DNA of 64,000 nucleotides from an uncultured Clostridia bacterium (GCA_934180065.1 CAKPRA010000004.1:1-64000); one strand, 5' to 3'; positions 1 through 8,341 are shown, counted from the first letter of the stretch. Program-made: numbers and translations. The notes: generated by a model from the sequence alone, not told the origin.

Positions 1-72
1 GAAACAAGAATGATAGAGAATGGAAGTGAAAATAATGGATATGCATCAAAAAAGAGAAATGAGAAAGAATAA
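1..72 (+). CDS. C-terminal end of an unidentified protein (partial)
   Basis: An open frame enters from the left edge and ends at TAA 70-72, giving 23 charged residues (Lys, Glu, Asn). The stop overlaps the ATG at 59 that begins the displaced rbgA 5' end, so the two genes were probably translationally coupled. In Firmicutes a signal peptidase gene often precedes rbgA, but too little is visible to identify this one. Confidence 0.4.
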   Translation, partial: ETRMIENGSENNGYASKKRNEKE

Positions 73-160
73 AAAAACGAACGAAGATACAAAAAGTTTA
101 CCATCAACGAGTATCAACTGGTATAGTACGAATTATATAAACACTAGCCGAAACTATTGA
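59..160 (+). pseudogene. rbgA: Native 5' end of rbgA, cut off by the element
   Basis: From ATG 59 the frame reads MRKNKKTNED, then a short linker, then STSINWY. STSINWY is the start of the RbgA family signature that continues as PGHMAK in the intact gene at 4758. After the Tyr codon the similarity stops, the sequence becomes unrelated, and the frame ends at TGA 158-160. This is best explained as the original rbgA start codon and first 22 codons, separated from the rest of the gene by the 4.7-kb insertion. The start overlaps the end of the upstream gene. Confidence 0.75.
110..123 (+). repeat. Left attachment-site repeat (attL)
   Basis: AGTATCAACTGGTA, identical to 4788-4801. Two further bases (AC) match after one mismatch upstream. 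It lies in the displaced rbgA 5' end, and sequence beyond position 123 belongs to the element. Confidence 0.8.
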
Positions 161-219
161 AAAATCAACATTCTTTCAAAATTTTATCTTTCGTAATTTG
201 ATAAATTGGAGGTGAATAT

Positions 220-1065
220 ATGTCAAATAAAATAATAGAAGTTCAAAATATTAAAGTAAATGTTACAAACATAGATGATAATGATTATATTTGTATTTCT
301 GATTTTGGTAAATACAAAGAGGGAAAATCGAAAGCTGATGACATTATAAGAAACTGGCTAAGAAATAGAATTACTTTGGAATTTTTAGGAACATGGGAGT
401 CTATTTATAATCCAAATTTTAATTCCGTCGAATTCGACGGGTTTAGAAAAAGTGCAGGACTTCATACATTTACATTAAGTGTTACTGAATGGTGTGAAAA
501 AACAAATGCAATTGGTATATATTCAAAACGAGGAAAGTATGGAGGAACTTATGCACATAAAGATATAGCTTTCGAATTCGCTTCTGCAATTAGTCCGGTA
601 TTTAAACTATATTTAATAAAAGAATTTGAAAGGTTAAAAGAAATTGAAAATCAAAACAGAGAGTGGGATGTAAAAAGAATATTAACGAAAAACAATTATT
701 TAATACATACGGATGCAATTAAAAATTACATATTGCCAGATAATGATTTTTATAAAAATAGAGAATGGTTAAAATATGCTGAAGAAGCTGATATTTTAAA
801 TGTAGTCATATTTAACACAACGGCTAAGAAATGGAGAGAACTTAATCCTGATTTAGCTAAAAATTCAAATGTTAGAGATTATGCTACAATAAATGAATTA
901 ACAGTATTATCAAATTTAGAATCACATAATGCTGAATTAATAAAAGAAGGAAAAAGCAAAGAAGAGAGATTTGAAATTTTAAGTAAAATTGCGAAATATC
1001 AATTAGATATACTTAACAATGCAGAAAAAATAAAATTATTGGGAGATGGAAATAAAAAGGAGTGA
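220..1065 (+). CDS. KilA-N domain protein
   Basis: A 281-residue protein. Residues about 15-145 match the KilA-N DNA-binding domain of phage and large-virus proteins: an ICISDFGKY start, a central LHTFTLSVTEW stretch, and the diagnostic R-G-K-Y-G-G-T-Y-A-H-K-D-I-A-F-E-F-A block near residue 107-124. The rest is a Lys/Glu-rich helical tail of unknown function. GGAGGTGA at 208-215 sets the start. It is the first gene of the element operon, 4 bases ahead of the ASCH-kinase gene. KilA-N proteins often act as phage antirepressors or regulators; a role in controlling this element or in defence is inference. Confidence 0.85.
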   Translation: MSNKIIEVQNIKVNVTNIDDNDYICISDFGKYKEGKSKADDIIRNWLRNRITLEFLGTWESIYNPNFNSVEFDGFRKSAGLHTFTLSVTEWCEKTNAIGIYSKRGKYGGTYAHKDIAFEFASAISPVFKLYLIKEFERLKEIENQNREWDVKRILTKNNYLIHTDAIKNYILPDNDFYKNREWLKYAEEADILNVVIFNTTAKKWRELNPDLAKNSNVRDYATINELTVLSNLESHNAELIKEGKSKEERFEILSKIAKYQLDILNNAEKIKLLGDGNKKE

Positions 1066-1069
1066 TAAA

Positions 1070-2320
1070 ATGAATAATTGGAGTTTCGGAATAGACAATG
1101 ACAAATTAATTGGATTAGTGTTAGAAGGAAAGAAAACTGCTACATCATCTTTATATAACTTTGATAAAATTCCGGTAATTGGGGAAGAGTCGATTATTCA
1201 TTTTGATAATGAAAAGGATGCTTGTATAGTAGAAACAGTAGATTACAAAATAATAAAGTATAACGAAATGACAGAAGAACTTGCGAAGTTAGAAGGTGAA
1301 GGAGATTTATCACTTAATTATTGGAAACAAGTTCATTTGAATTTTTTTAAATCTGTTAATCCAAATTTTAAAGAAGATGATAAGATAATCTTTGAAATAT
1401 TTAAAGTTACTAAAAATTTAGTCGAAGAGAGATTAAAACTAGGAAAAAGTATAGCAAGTAAAAATACAGATTTACTTGGAAATATAGTTAAAGTAGAAGA
1501 AATAAATTCAGGATTTAATAATACACTATTTAATATTAATGATAAATATGTAATTAAAGTATGCACTAATAAAGAATTGGAAAATACTTTCGAAAATGAA
1601 AAAGATTTTTATTTATCTAATAAGGATAATTGTTTTATTCCCAAATTATATAAATATGATGATTCAAAAGTGGATTGTGATTATATATATGAAGTTATAG
1701 AGAAAATAAAAGGAAAAACACTTTATTATTATTGGTATAAAATGAATGAAGCAGATAGAGAAAAAACAATAGAAAAACTAATTGATATAATAAAAAAATT
1801 CCATTCAGTTAATGGAAAAGAATATGACTGGAAAAATAAAATTAAAGTCGAAATAAAAAATAGAATTATCAAATGTAAAAAATATTTTAAAATTAAAGAT
1901 TACAATATGATATTAGAAAGTATAGATAAATATGATGAATATTTATCTGATAATAAATTTGCATTGATTCATAATGATTTACATTTTGATAATGTTATTT
2001 ATAATAATGGAAAACTCACAATAATTGATTTTAATGATTCTATACAAGCACCAATTGATTTTGAATTTAGATTATTATATATGTGTCAAGAACAACCATG
2101 GAAATGGGCGGATATTGAGATGGATCCATATCAAAAGCCAGAGGACTATAAAAACATTTGGAACTATATAAAAAAGTACTATAAAGAGTTAAATGAAATA
2201 AAGTTTTTAGAACAAAGAATGATCATTTATAGAATTTGGAATGATACAGGTCATTTAAAGAAATATCATAATGTTGAATTAACTAAAGGAATAGTTGAAA
2301 ATTCGAAAAAATTAATATAG
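1070..2320 (+). CDS. ASCH domain fused to an APH-type kinase domain
   Basis: A 416-residue protein with two domains. Residues about 1-115 resemble ASCH domains (a beta-barrel fold proposed to bind RNA or nucleotides): a G-K-K-T-A-T-S-S-L motif early, then a segment ending DKIIFEIFKV. Residues about 140-410 form an aminoglycoside-phosphotransferase-type kinase: a Lys in KYVIKVC for ATP, the catalytic loop HNDLHFDN near residue 300, and the metal-binding IIDF soon after. The substrate is unknown. ATG 1070 is chosen over an in-frame ATG at 1046 because AAGGAG at 1057-1062 fits it and the earlier start would overlap the upstream gene. It is cargo of the rbgA element. Confidence 0.8.
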   Translation: MNNWSFGIDNDKLIGLVLEGKKTATSSLYNFDKIPVIGEESIIHFDNEKDACIVETVDYKIIKYNEMTEELAKLEGEGDLSLNYWKQVHLNFFKSVNPNFKEDDKIIFEIFKVTKNLVEERLKLGKSIASKNTDLLGNIVKVEEINSGFNNTLFNINDKYVIKVCTNKELENTFENEKDFYLSNKDNCFIPKLYKYDDSKVDCDYIYEVIEKIKGKTLYYYWYKMNEADREKTIEKLIDIIKKFHSVNGKEYDWKNKIKVEIKNRIIKCKKYFKIKDYNMILESIDKYDEYLSDNKFALIHNDLHFDNVIYNNGKLTIIDFNDSIQAPIDFEFRLLYMCQEQPWKWADIEMDPYQKPEDYKNIWNYIKKYYKELNEIKFLEQRMIIYRIWNDTGHLKKYHNVELTKGIVENSKKLI

Positions 2321-2343
2321 TAAATATAAAGGAAGTGATGTAT

Positions 2344-3015
2344 ATGGAAAAATATGTATCAATAACTAATAATGAAAGAATATGTTATGAAACAGTTAAT
2401 AAATGTCCTATATGTAATAGCTCAATTGCACCAGTAGAGAAAAGTAATTTTTTTAATAGTGATAGTAAGATGTACTTTTTTATGTTTGAATGCCCTGCTT
2501 GCAGTAAGGGATTTATTACTCATTACAATTATACAAATGAAAGAAAAATAAAAAATAATATTAGTTATAATATGTTGAAATTGGTAAACTCATATCCCAA
2601 AGTCCCAGAGTTACATCAATTTGATGAAAACATTAAAAAGTTATCTTCAAATTTTTGTGAGATATTTAATCAAGCTTATGTTGCTGAACAAATGAATCTT
2701 AATGAAATTGCTGGAATAGGATATAGAAAAGCTTTAGAGTTTTTAATTAAAGATTATTGCATTGATAAAAACAAAGAACAAGAAGAGAAAATAAAAAAAG
2801 AGCCATTGAGTCAGGTAATAACCAACTACATTTTAAGTGATAAAATAAAAAATCTTGCAAAAGCATCTATTTGGATAGGCAATGATGAAACTCATTATGT
2901 TCGTAAATACGAGGATAAAGATATTAAAGATCTAAAAAGATTTATATCAGCAACAGTTGCATACATAACATATGAATTAATTGCAGATAGTGCACAAGAA
3001 TTTGTCAATAATTAA
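2344..3015 (+). CDS. DUF4145 protein with N-terminal zinc ribbon
   Basis: About 223 residues. The N-terminus has two Cys pairs, CPIC near residue 18 and CPAC near 50, as in a zinc ribbon. The C-terminal half matches DUF4145: a G-I-G-Y-R-K-A-L-E segment, then about 60 residues later IGNDETHYVRKY, then a closing helix. DUF4145 is found in some restriction enzymes and phage-defence proteins, but its activity is not established. The start at 2344 fits the ribosome site AAAGGA at 2328-2333; upstream GTG and ATG codons at 2335 and 2338 are too close to it. The broken recombinase follows 13 bases later. Confidence 0.75.
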   Translation: MEKYVSITNNERICYETVNKCPICNSSIAPVEKSNFFNSDSKMYFFMFECPACSKGFITHYNYTNERKIKNNISYNMLKLVNSYPKVPELHQFDENIKKLSSNFCEIFNQAYVAEQMNLNEIAGIGYRKALEFLIKDYCIDKNKEQEEKIKKEPLSQVITNYILSDKIKNLAKASIWIGNDETHYVRKYEDKDIKDLKRFISATVAYITYELIADSAQEFVNN

Positions 3016-3028
3016 GGAGTGATTTAAA

Positions 3029-4214
3029 ATATCAAAATTAAGAATAGCTGTATATATTAGAATTTCGAAAAAAGAAAAAGAAGTAAATAGCATATCAAAT
3101 CAAAAAGATTTAATAGATTATTACATTAAAGATAAAGAAGATATGAAGATATATAATTACTATGTAGATAATGGCTATAGTGGGACAAACTTTGATAGAC
3201 CTGAGCTAAAAAGAATGTTAAAAGATATATCAAATAAAAAGGTTGATATAGTAATTGTTAAGGATTTATCAAGATTAGGTAGAAATTATATTGAAGTAGG
3301 AGAATTACTTCATTCTATTTTACCATTATATGATGTAAAACTTATTTCAATTAATGATAATATAGATGGATTAAATGATGAAGAAGATAGTTATTTATTA
3401 AAAGGCTTACTTAATATTTATAACGAGAGCTATCCAAGAGATATATCTAATAAAGTTAAAACAGCATTAACTACTAAAAAGATAAATGGTGAATTTGTAA
3501 CTTCTTATGCACCATATGGATATAAAAAATCAAGATACGAAAAGAATAAAATAATTATTGACACAGAAGCAGCTAAAAATGATATTTGACAGTATAGAAA
3601 AAGGCTTAAGCAAGAAAGAAATAGTAGATATTCTAAATAATAAAAAAATCAAAACTCCAATGGAATATATTAAAAACTCGGATGAAGGAAAGATGTGGAA
3701 TATCAGTATGATTATTGGAATTCTAAATAATAAAGTATATATTGGAGATTTAATTCAACAAAAGCGAAAACGAATTAGTTTCAAAAATCATAAATTTGTA
3801 AAAACAAGAGAAGACGAGTTAATAATCACAAAGAATAATCATATGGAGATAATAAGCAAAGAGCAATTTGAAAGAGTGCAAGATATAATTAAACATTCAG
3901 CAAAAGTAAATTCAAATAATGAATATGATCTCTTTTCAGGATATTTGAAATGTACAGAATGTAATAGTAACTTGACTATTAGAAAGAGTAAAGAATATAC
4001 ATATTATGCATGTTCTTCATATGTAAGAAAAAGAGGATGTAATAATAAGAATACTCTAAGAAAAGATATATTAGAGAAAAAAGTAATTAAGGAAATAAAT
4101 GATAGACAAGCAATAAAAATAGATAAATTGAATAGAAAGTATATTTTTGATTTAATAAATATGATATATTTAAATAAAGATGGCTCAATAAAAATAGAGT
4201 TTAAAAGAAAATAA
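3029..4214 (+). pseudogene. Large serine recombinase, start lost and frameshifted
   Basis: The readable product is a large serine recombinase of about 395 residues: resolvase domain (VYIRIS with the catalytic Ser, NGYSGTNFDRP, KDLSRLGRNY), recombinase domain, and a zinc ribbon (CTEC ... CSS ... GC). Two lesions are visible. The codon after the ribosome site AAGGAG (3014-3019) is ATA 3029 where ATG is expected; the next ATG, 3143, would omit the catalytic Ser. A run of five A near 3577-3581 has one base too many, so the first frame stops at 3589 while the homologous sequence continues one frame over. The coiled-coil stretch usual between zinc ribbon and C-terminus also looks absent. Rare ATA initiation or a sequencing error remains possible. 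Confidence 0.8.
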
Positions 4215-4234
4215 TTAATAAATAGGAGAAAAAA

Positions 4235-4756
4235 ATGGATAATTTAAAGCAATTAAAAAATGAAGAAATAGTTCATTTAATAAAAAGTGGAAAAGTAGGA
4301 GTCGCTGATATTGTTGATTCTGGTATATGTCCTACTTGCTTTGACAAAAAGAACAATCATATTTTATATGGAGACAATACTGATAAAATGATATTTGAAA
4401 ATAATAAGTTTGAGTGTTTTTTAGTAGGAAATCCAAGAGCTGATGGACATACTGCTATAAGTACTAAAACACATTATAAAGATGTGATGGAAATAGATGA
4501 TGAAACATGTAATGAAATATTTGTATTAGCAAAAAGATTAATGAATATTTTGAAAGATATTTATAATGCTGAAAGTGTATATCTTTGTACAATGTGTGAT
4601 GGGCCAATGAATCATTTTCATATTCAATTAATTCCACGATATTCATTTGAAAAAAGAGGTTCAAAAAATTTTGTAAAACCTAGATTTGAATATAAAGAAG
4701 ATAAAGAAAAATTATTAGAATTGAGAAAACAATTAAATTATAAAGTAGGTGAGTAA
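4235..4756 (+). CDS. HIT-family hydrolase/nucleotidyltransferase
   Basis: A 173-residue protein of the histidine-triad superfamily. The active-site motif NHFHIQLIPR near residue 125 is the H-x-H-x-Q variant, as in several HIT and GalT-like nucleotide hydrolases or transferases rather than the H-x-H-x-H triad. An N-terminal CPTC pair near residue 33 may bind a metal. Substrate probably a nucleotide conjugate, not determinable here. The AGGAGA site at 4224-4229 supports the start. It is the last gene of the element, and its stop lies one base before the new rbgA start, so the two are probably cotranscribed and translationally coupled. Confidence 0.8.
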   Translation: MDNLKQLKNEEIVHLIKSGKVGVADIVDSGICPTCFDKKNNHILYGDNTDKMIFENNKFECFLVGNPRADGHTAISTKTHYKDVMEIDDETCNEIFVLAKRLMNILKDIYNAESVYLCTMCDGPMNHFHIQLIPRYSFEKRGSKNFVKPRFEYKEDKEKLLELRKQLNYKVGE

Positions 4757-4757
4757 A

Positions 4758-5672
4758 ATGAGTAATGAAAAAAGTTGTGCAAGTACAAGTATCAACTGGT
4801 ACCCAGGCCACATGGCCAAAACCAAAAGACAAATAATAGAGGACTTAAAATTAGTAGACCTAGTAGTAGAAGTATTAGATGCAAGAATACCAATTTCAAG
4901 TCAAAATCCAGATATCCAAGAATACATAAAAAACAAAAATAAAATAGAAGTACTAAACAAAGCAGATTTAGCAGATGATACACAAACAGCAAACTGGGTA
5001 AAATACTTTGAAAAGAATAATATTCCAGCTGTAATAACAGATTCAAACTCTGGCAAAGGAATACGAGAAGTAATTAAAAAAATCCATACTGTATCTGCCG
5101 AAACAAAGGAGAAATCTGCACAAAAGGGAAGAGCTGGAAGAAGTATAAGAGTATTAGTGCTTGGAATTCCAAATGTAGGAAAATCATCATTTATAAACAG
5201 AATTTCAAAGAAAACATCTGCAAAAGTTGGAAATAAACCAGGTGTTACTCGTCAAAAACAATGGATTCGTGTAGATGAGGGGATAGAGCTAATGGACACT
5301 CCAGGTGTATTATGGCCAAAACTAGGAAGCGAAGAAGTTGCAACAAATTTAGCATTTACTGGAACAATAAAAGATGATATTTTAGAAAAAACAGAAATAG
5401 CATTTTCACTATTAAAATATCTGGTAAAAAATTATAAACAAAATCTTTCTGAAAGATATAAATTAGATAATAAAATTGATGAAATAATGAATCAACCAGA
5501 TGACATAGATGAAAATGACAAATATTTAGAAATATTTGAGCTAATTGGTACAAAAAGAGGTGCAATAATATCTGGTGGACGAGTTGATTATGAAAAAGTT
5601 TCAGGAATATTATTGGACGAGTTTAGAAGCGGAAAATTAGGCAAAATAACACTTGAAACAGTTAAAATTTAA
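4758..5672 (+). CDS. rbgA: Ribosome biogenesis GTPase RbgA (YlqF)
   Basis: A 304-residue circularly permuted GTPase needed for late assembly of the large ribosomal subunit. The INWYPGHMAK signature is followed by G4 (NKAD, residues 67-70), then G1 (GIPNVGKSS, 136-144) and G3 (DTPG, 180-183), the permuted order of the YlqF/YawG family. Length is normal. The first ten residues (MSNEKSCAST) come from the inserted element and differ from the native start preserved at 59. ATG 4758 is chosen over the in-frame GTG 4749. Mini-RNase III follows 10 bases downstream, so two ribosome/RNA maturation genes are linked. Confidence 0.95.
   Translation: MSNEKSCASTSINWYPGHMAKTKRQIIEDLKLVDLVVEVLDARIPISSQNPDIQEYIKNKNKIEVLNKADLADDTQTANWVKYFEKNNIPAVITDSNSGKGIREVIKKIHTVSAETKEKSAQKGRAGRSIRVLVLGIPNVGKSSFINRISKKTSAKVGNKPGVTRQKQWIRVDEGIELMDTPGVLWPKLGSEEVATNLAFTGTIKDDILEKTEIAFSLLKYLVKNYKQNLSERYKLDNKIDEIMNQPDDIDENDKYLEIFELIGTKRGAIISGGRVDYEKVSGILLDEFRSGKLGKITLETVKI
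4788..4801 (+). repeat. Right attachment-site repeat (attR)
   Basis: AGTATCAACTGGTA, identical to 110-123. It lies inside the functional rbgA reading frame at codons for SINWY. Sequence upstream belongs to the element and replaces the native first codons. Confidence 0.8.
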
Positions 5673-5682
5673 GGAGGAACTA

Positions 5683-6081
5683 TTGGAAGATTTAATAGAA
5701 AGAGCAAAATCTCCAGAAGAAATAAATATGTTATCACCATTAACATGGGCATATGTTGGAGATTGTATTTATGAATTATATATAAGAACAGATTTAGTAA
5801 ATAAAACAAAATTAAAACCACATAAACTACATATTGAAACAATTAAATATGTAAAGGCAAAAGCACAAGCCGATATATTAAAAAGAATAGAAAAAAATCT
5901 AACAGAAAAAGAGCTAGAAATTGTGCGAAGAGGAAGAAATGCAGAAAATCATCATTTACCTAAGAATGCAGATCCAGCAGACTATATGTATTCAACAGCT
6001 TTTGAAGGTTTAATAGGTTATTTGTATTTAACAAAACAAGATGAAAGATTAAAGGAAATTTTTAAAATGTGTAAAGAATAG
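5683..6081 (+). CDS. mrnC: Mini-ribonuclease III
   Basis: A 132-residue RNase III catalytic domain without the double-stranded-RNA-binding domain, as in Mini-III, which matures 23S rRNA ends in Firmicutes. The signature YVGDCIYELYIR holds the catalytic Asp, and the EIVRRGRNAE and TAFEGLIGYLYL segments are typical (Glu in the second is the other metal ligand). The start is taken as TTG 5683, five bases after AAGGAGG (5671-5677); an in-frame TTG at 5653 lies inside rbgA and lacks a site. It forms an operon with rbgA. Confidence 0.9.
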   Translation: MEDLIERAKSPEEINMLSPLTWAYVGDCIYELYIRTDLVNKTKLKPHKLHIETIKYVKAKAQADILKRIEKNLTEKELEIVRRGRNAENHHLPKNADPADYMYSTAFEGLIGYLYLTKQDERLKEIFKMCKE

Positions 6082-6189
6082 TATTTTTGTTTGAAATAGA
6101 AAATATCAAATAATTAAGAAGATAAATGATGTTTTAAACTAATCATTTATGAAAAACAATAATTAAACTTTGTATGAGAGGAAAAATAA

Positions 6190-6780
6190 ATGAAAGAAAT
6201 ATTAATAATATGTGCAATGGAAAAAGAATCAAAAACAATAGCACAAGAGCTAAAATTAGAAAAAGTTACAGAAACTATATTTAGAAAAAATAATATATCA
6301 CTACTTATATCAGGAATAGGAAAACAAAAAACAGCAATAAATTTAACAAAATATTTATGTGAAAATATCAGACCAGATTTAATAGTAAATATAGGATATG
6401 CAGGTTCAACAGACATAAAAATAGGAACTTGGGTAAATATAACTAAATCATATAATTACGAATGGAATATACCAGGAGAAGAAAAATACAGTTTCTTAGA
6501 CTATGGAAATCAAGAGCTAGAGCTAATAAAAAATACAGAAATACAAAAAGTAGAATGCTATTCAGCAGAAAGTTTTGTAACTAAAACTGACTTAACAGGG
6601 CACTTAGCATTTGATATGGAACTTCATTCAGTAGCAGTAATAGGTGATATGTTCAAAATACCAGTAATGTCTTTAAAAAAGATAAGTGATAATTTAAGTT
6701 TAGAAGATTATTACGATAATACAGAGGATAATGAAAATGTATTTGAATTAAGTAGTTCATTAAAATTATTAGATTTGTAA
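6190..6780 (+). CDS. Nucleosidase/phosphorylase of the MTA/SAH nucleosidase family
   Basis: A 196-residue member of the purine nucleoside phosphorylase/MTAN superfamily, which cleaves the N-glycosidic bond of 5'-methylthioadenosine, S-adenosylhomocysteine or related nucleosides. Visible motifs: the N-terminal ICAMEKE with the acid/base Glu, an ISGIGKQKTA loop, VNIGYAGS, FDMELHSVA containing the ribose-binding Met-Glu, and the catalytic Asp in KISD. At under 200 residues it is shorter than typical MTAN (about 230), so it may be a divergent futalosine- or nucleotide-specific relative. It stands alone, about 110 bases after mrnC. Confidence 0.75.
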   Translation: MKEILIICAMEKESKTIAQELKLEKVTETIFRKNNISLLISGIGKQKTAINLTKYLCENIRPDLIVNIGYAGSTDIKIGTWVNITKSYNYEWNIPGEEKYSFLDYGNQELELIKNTEIQKVECYSAESFVTKTDLTGHLAFDMELHSVAVIGDMFKIPVMSLKKISDNLSLEDYYDNTEDNENVFELSSSLKLLDL

Positions 6781-6790
6781 ATAAAAATTA

Positions 6791-6826
6791 TGTGTCAAAG
6801 GGTTGACAACCTTCCCCATTGACAAA
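6791..6826 (+). repeat. Degenerate copy of the GGGGACGGTTC-family repeat
   Basis: The stretch TGTCAAAGGGTTGACAAC followed by CTTCCCCATTGACA keeps both ends of the family consensus (TGTCAAA ... CCCCATTGACA) but has a mutated centre. It lies just after the nucleosidase gene, the usual 3'-end position for this repeat. Confidence 0.5.
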
Positions 6827-6999
6827 ATTGGATTGTTTTATAGTTATTTAATAATACTAGAACAGATAGATAGAAAATGAATATGATAAAATGAGTTTTA
6901 TTAGTTGACAAGTGTTTTGTACTTTTGATATATTTTATTTATATAATTTTTATAAAAATTTAAAAACAAAAGCAAAAATTAAAAAGGAGGAATTTTATA

Positions 7000-7710
7000 A
7001 TGAAAAAAGCAGGAAAGATTATATTAATATTAGTGATTGTACTACTAATAGGAGGAATCATATGTGGAGTATATTTTTTATATAAAAATAATGAAGAATC
7101 AAACAAGAAAATTGCTGAACTAGAAAATAAAATTGCTACTATTAATAATGAAGATAAAAGCAATTCTTCAAACGAAGTAATAAATGATAAAAAAAATAAT
7201 AAAACGAATAATGAAATTAATAATAAAAAAATAACAGTAAAAGAATTTTCAGATAATGATGTAGTAGCAAGTAATGGATTAAAACTTGGTATGTTTGGAG
7301 AAGACGTTATTAAGATTATAAAAGATGAACCATCAGATCATAAAACAATAAATGAAGATGCAACAGGAGATATTGTAAATCAAAGTAAATATGACAATTT
7401 AGGACTAGAATTAGAATACCGTAGTGAAGATGGAGAAGGAACACTAAGTAGTATAACATGGACAAAAAATAGCATAAAAACAGCAAGAGGTATAACAATA
7501 GGATCAACAGAATCTGAAGTATTATCTGCATATACAAAAGATTCAATACTTGCAATTGATAATGAGCAATCAGATGGTACTAAAATAGTTACAATTGGAT
7601 ATAAAGGTGACGATCCAGTTTATAATGTAAATAACAAAAGTAAAATATTTATAACTATTTCGTCAGGAAAAGTTACTAAAATAGTTATAAGTTATGGACA
7701 TTTAAATTAA
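7000..7710 (+). CDS. Membrane-anchored protein with duplicated SmpA/BamE-like unit
   Basis: A 236-residue protein. Residues 6-27 form one transmembrane helix, followed by a short coiled coil (KKIAELENKIATINN) and an Asn/Lys-rich linker. The outer domain has two related units, GLKLGMFGEDVIKII near residue 93 and GITIGSTESEVLSAY near 164, each followed by beta-rich sequence. The same G-x-K-L-G-x-x-x-x-D-V pattern is in the lipoprotein at 8400. This resembles SmpA/BamE-type folds in pattern only; function unknown. AAGGAGG at 6985-6991 sets the start, and a terminator follows at 7739. Confidence 0.6.
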   Translation: MKKAGKIILILVIVLLIGGIICGVYFLYKNNEESNKKIAELENKIATINNEDKSNSSNEVINDKKNNKTNNEINNKKITVKEFSDNDVVASNGLKLGMFGEDVIKIIKDEPSDHKTINEDATGDIVNQSKYDNLGLELEYRSEDGEGTLSSITWTKNSIKTARGITIGSTESEVLSAYTKDSILAIDNEQSDGTKIVTIGYKGDDPVYNVNNKSKIFITISSGKVTKIVISYGHLN

Positions 7711-7738
7711 TACAATTTATAAGAGTAATTAATTATAA

Positions 7739-7766
7739 AGAGAGAAGTTTAAATTCTCTCTTTTGT
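7739..7766 (+). terminator. Rho-independent terminator
   Basis: AGAGAGA and TCTCTCT arms separated by a short AT loop are followed by a T-rich run, 29 bases after the stop of the membrane protein gene. Confidence 0.75.
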
Positions 7767-7940
7767 TTTATGTGTCAATATAGATAAAGCCTTTGACAAA
7801 TTTTAGCATGTTTCTTTTTTGGGATTTTGAGATTATCAAAAAGCTTCATTGATATTGACATTTTTTGAAAAATAAAAAAATGTTGACTCATAAAAGTAAT
7901 TAATATAGAATCAAGTAAAAGAGGAGGAAACAAAAAAGCA

Positions 7941-8051
7941 ATGTTGAAAGTTAATGAAAATAAAATTAAGAAAGAATATAGTATAAAAGTAATTAGGCAA
8001 AAGAATAGAGCACTAAAAAAAGTGAAAAAATATATTTTTTGCGTTTTTTAA
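7941..8051 (+). CDS. Possible small basic peptide (36 aa)
   Basis: ATG 7941 opens a 36-codon frame for a strongly basic, Lys-rich peptide (MLKVNENKIKKEYS ...) ending in FCVF. GAGGAGG at 7921-7927 is a good site but lies 13 bases away, longer than usual. It could be a real small gene or the remnant of one in the 400-base space between two envelope genes. The rest of that space holds a terminator and AT-rich sequence. Confidence 0.25.
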   Translation: MLKVNENKIKKEYSIKVIRQKNRALKKVKKYIFCVF

Positions 8052-8116
8052 AGCCTACTGTTACAAAAGAAGAAAGTTGGTATGTAAAATAAAAAAATAA
8101 ATAAAGGAGGATATTT

Positions 8117-8341
8117 ATGAAAAAGAAAAATTTTTTAATAGTTTTATCAATGATAATGTTATCGTTGATTTTATTTGGAAGTGTAGTAGATGCTGATAAA
8201 AAACAGCCAGCTAATTTATCGATTTCTGTTAATTCAACTGCAGTAAAAAAAGGTGACGAAGTAGAACTTAGTATTAGTGGAACAAATATGTCAATGGGGA
8301 CGGAGCTTTTTGACAGCTTTGGACATTTTAAAGCTGTTTAA
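8117..8341 (+). pseudogene. Truncated secreted Ig/cohesin-like protein
   Basis: A well-started gene (AAAGGAGG at 8104-8111) with a signal peptide in residues 1-26, then NLSISVNSTAVKKGDEVELS, the opening strand pattern of cohesin- or bacterial Ig-like domains. After ISGTNM the frame enters the palindromic repeat at 8291, which encodes the last residues (SMGTELFD ...) and the stop. The rest of the domain is missing, so the gene looks truncated by repeat insertion or a linked deletion. A short secreted peptide cannot be excluded. Confidence 0.6.

Larger units (their letters stand above)
110..4801 (+). mobile_element. 4.7-kb serine-recombinase element inserted in rbgA
   Basis: The 14-mer AGTATCAACTGGTA occurs at 110-123 and again at 4788-4801, both times inside the codons for rbgA residues SINWY. 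Between the copies lie five genes on one strand with gaps of 2 to 25 bases: KilA-N protein, ASCH-kinase fusion, DUF4145 protein, large serine recombinase (broken) and HIT protein. The left copy follows the native rbgA start; the right copy follows a new start and the whole GTPase. A recombinase gene, direct repeats at both ends and a split target gene together define an integrated element. No relaxase or other transfer gene is visible, so it is not self-transmissible by conjugation. Confidence 0.85.

Noticed and set aside
3143..3589. Recombinase taken as starting at ATG 3143
   Set aside because: It would lack the VYIRIS segment with the catalytic Ser, which is present in frame upstream behind a good ribosome site.
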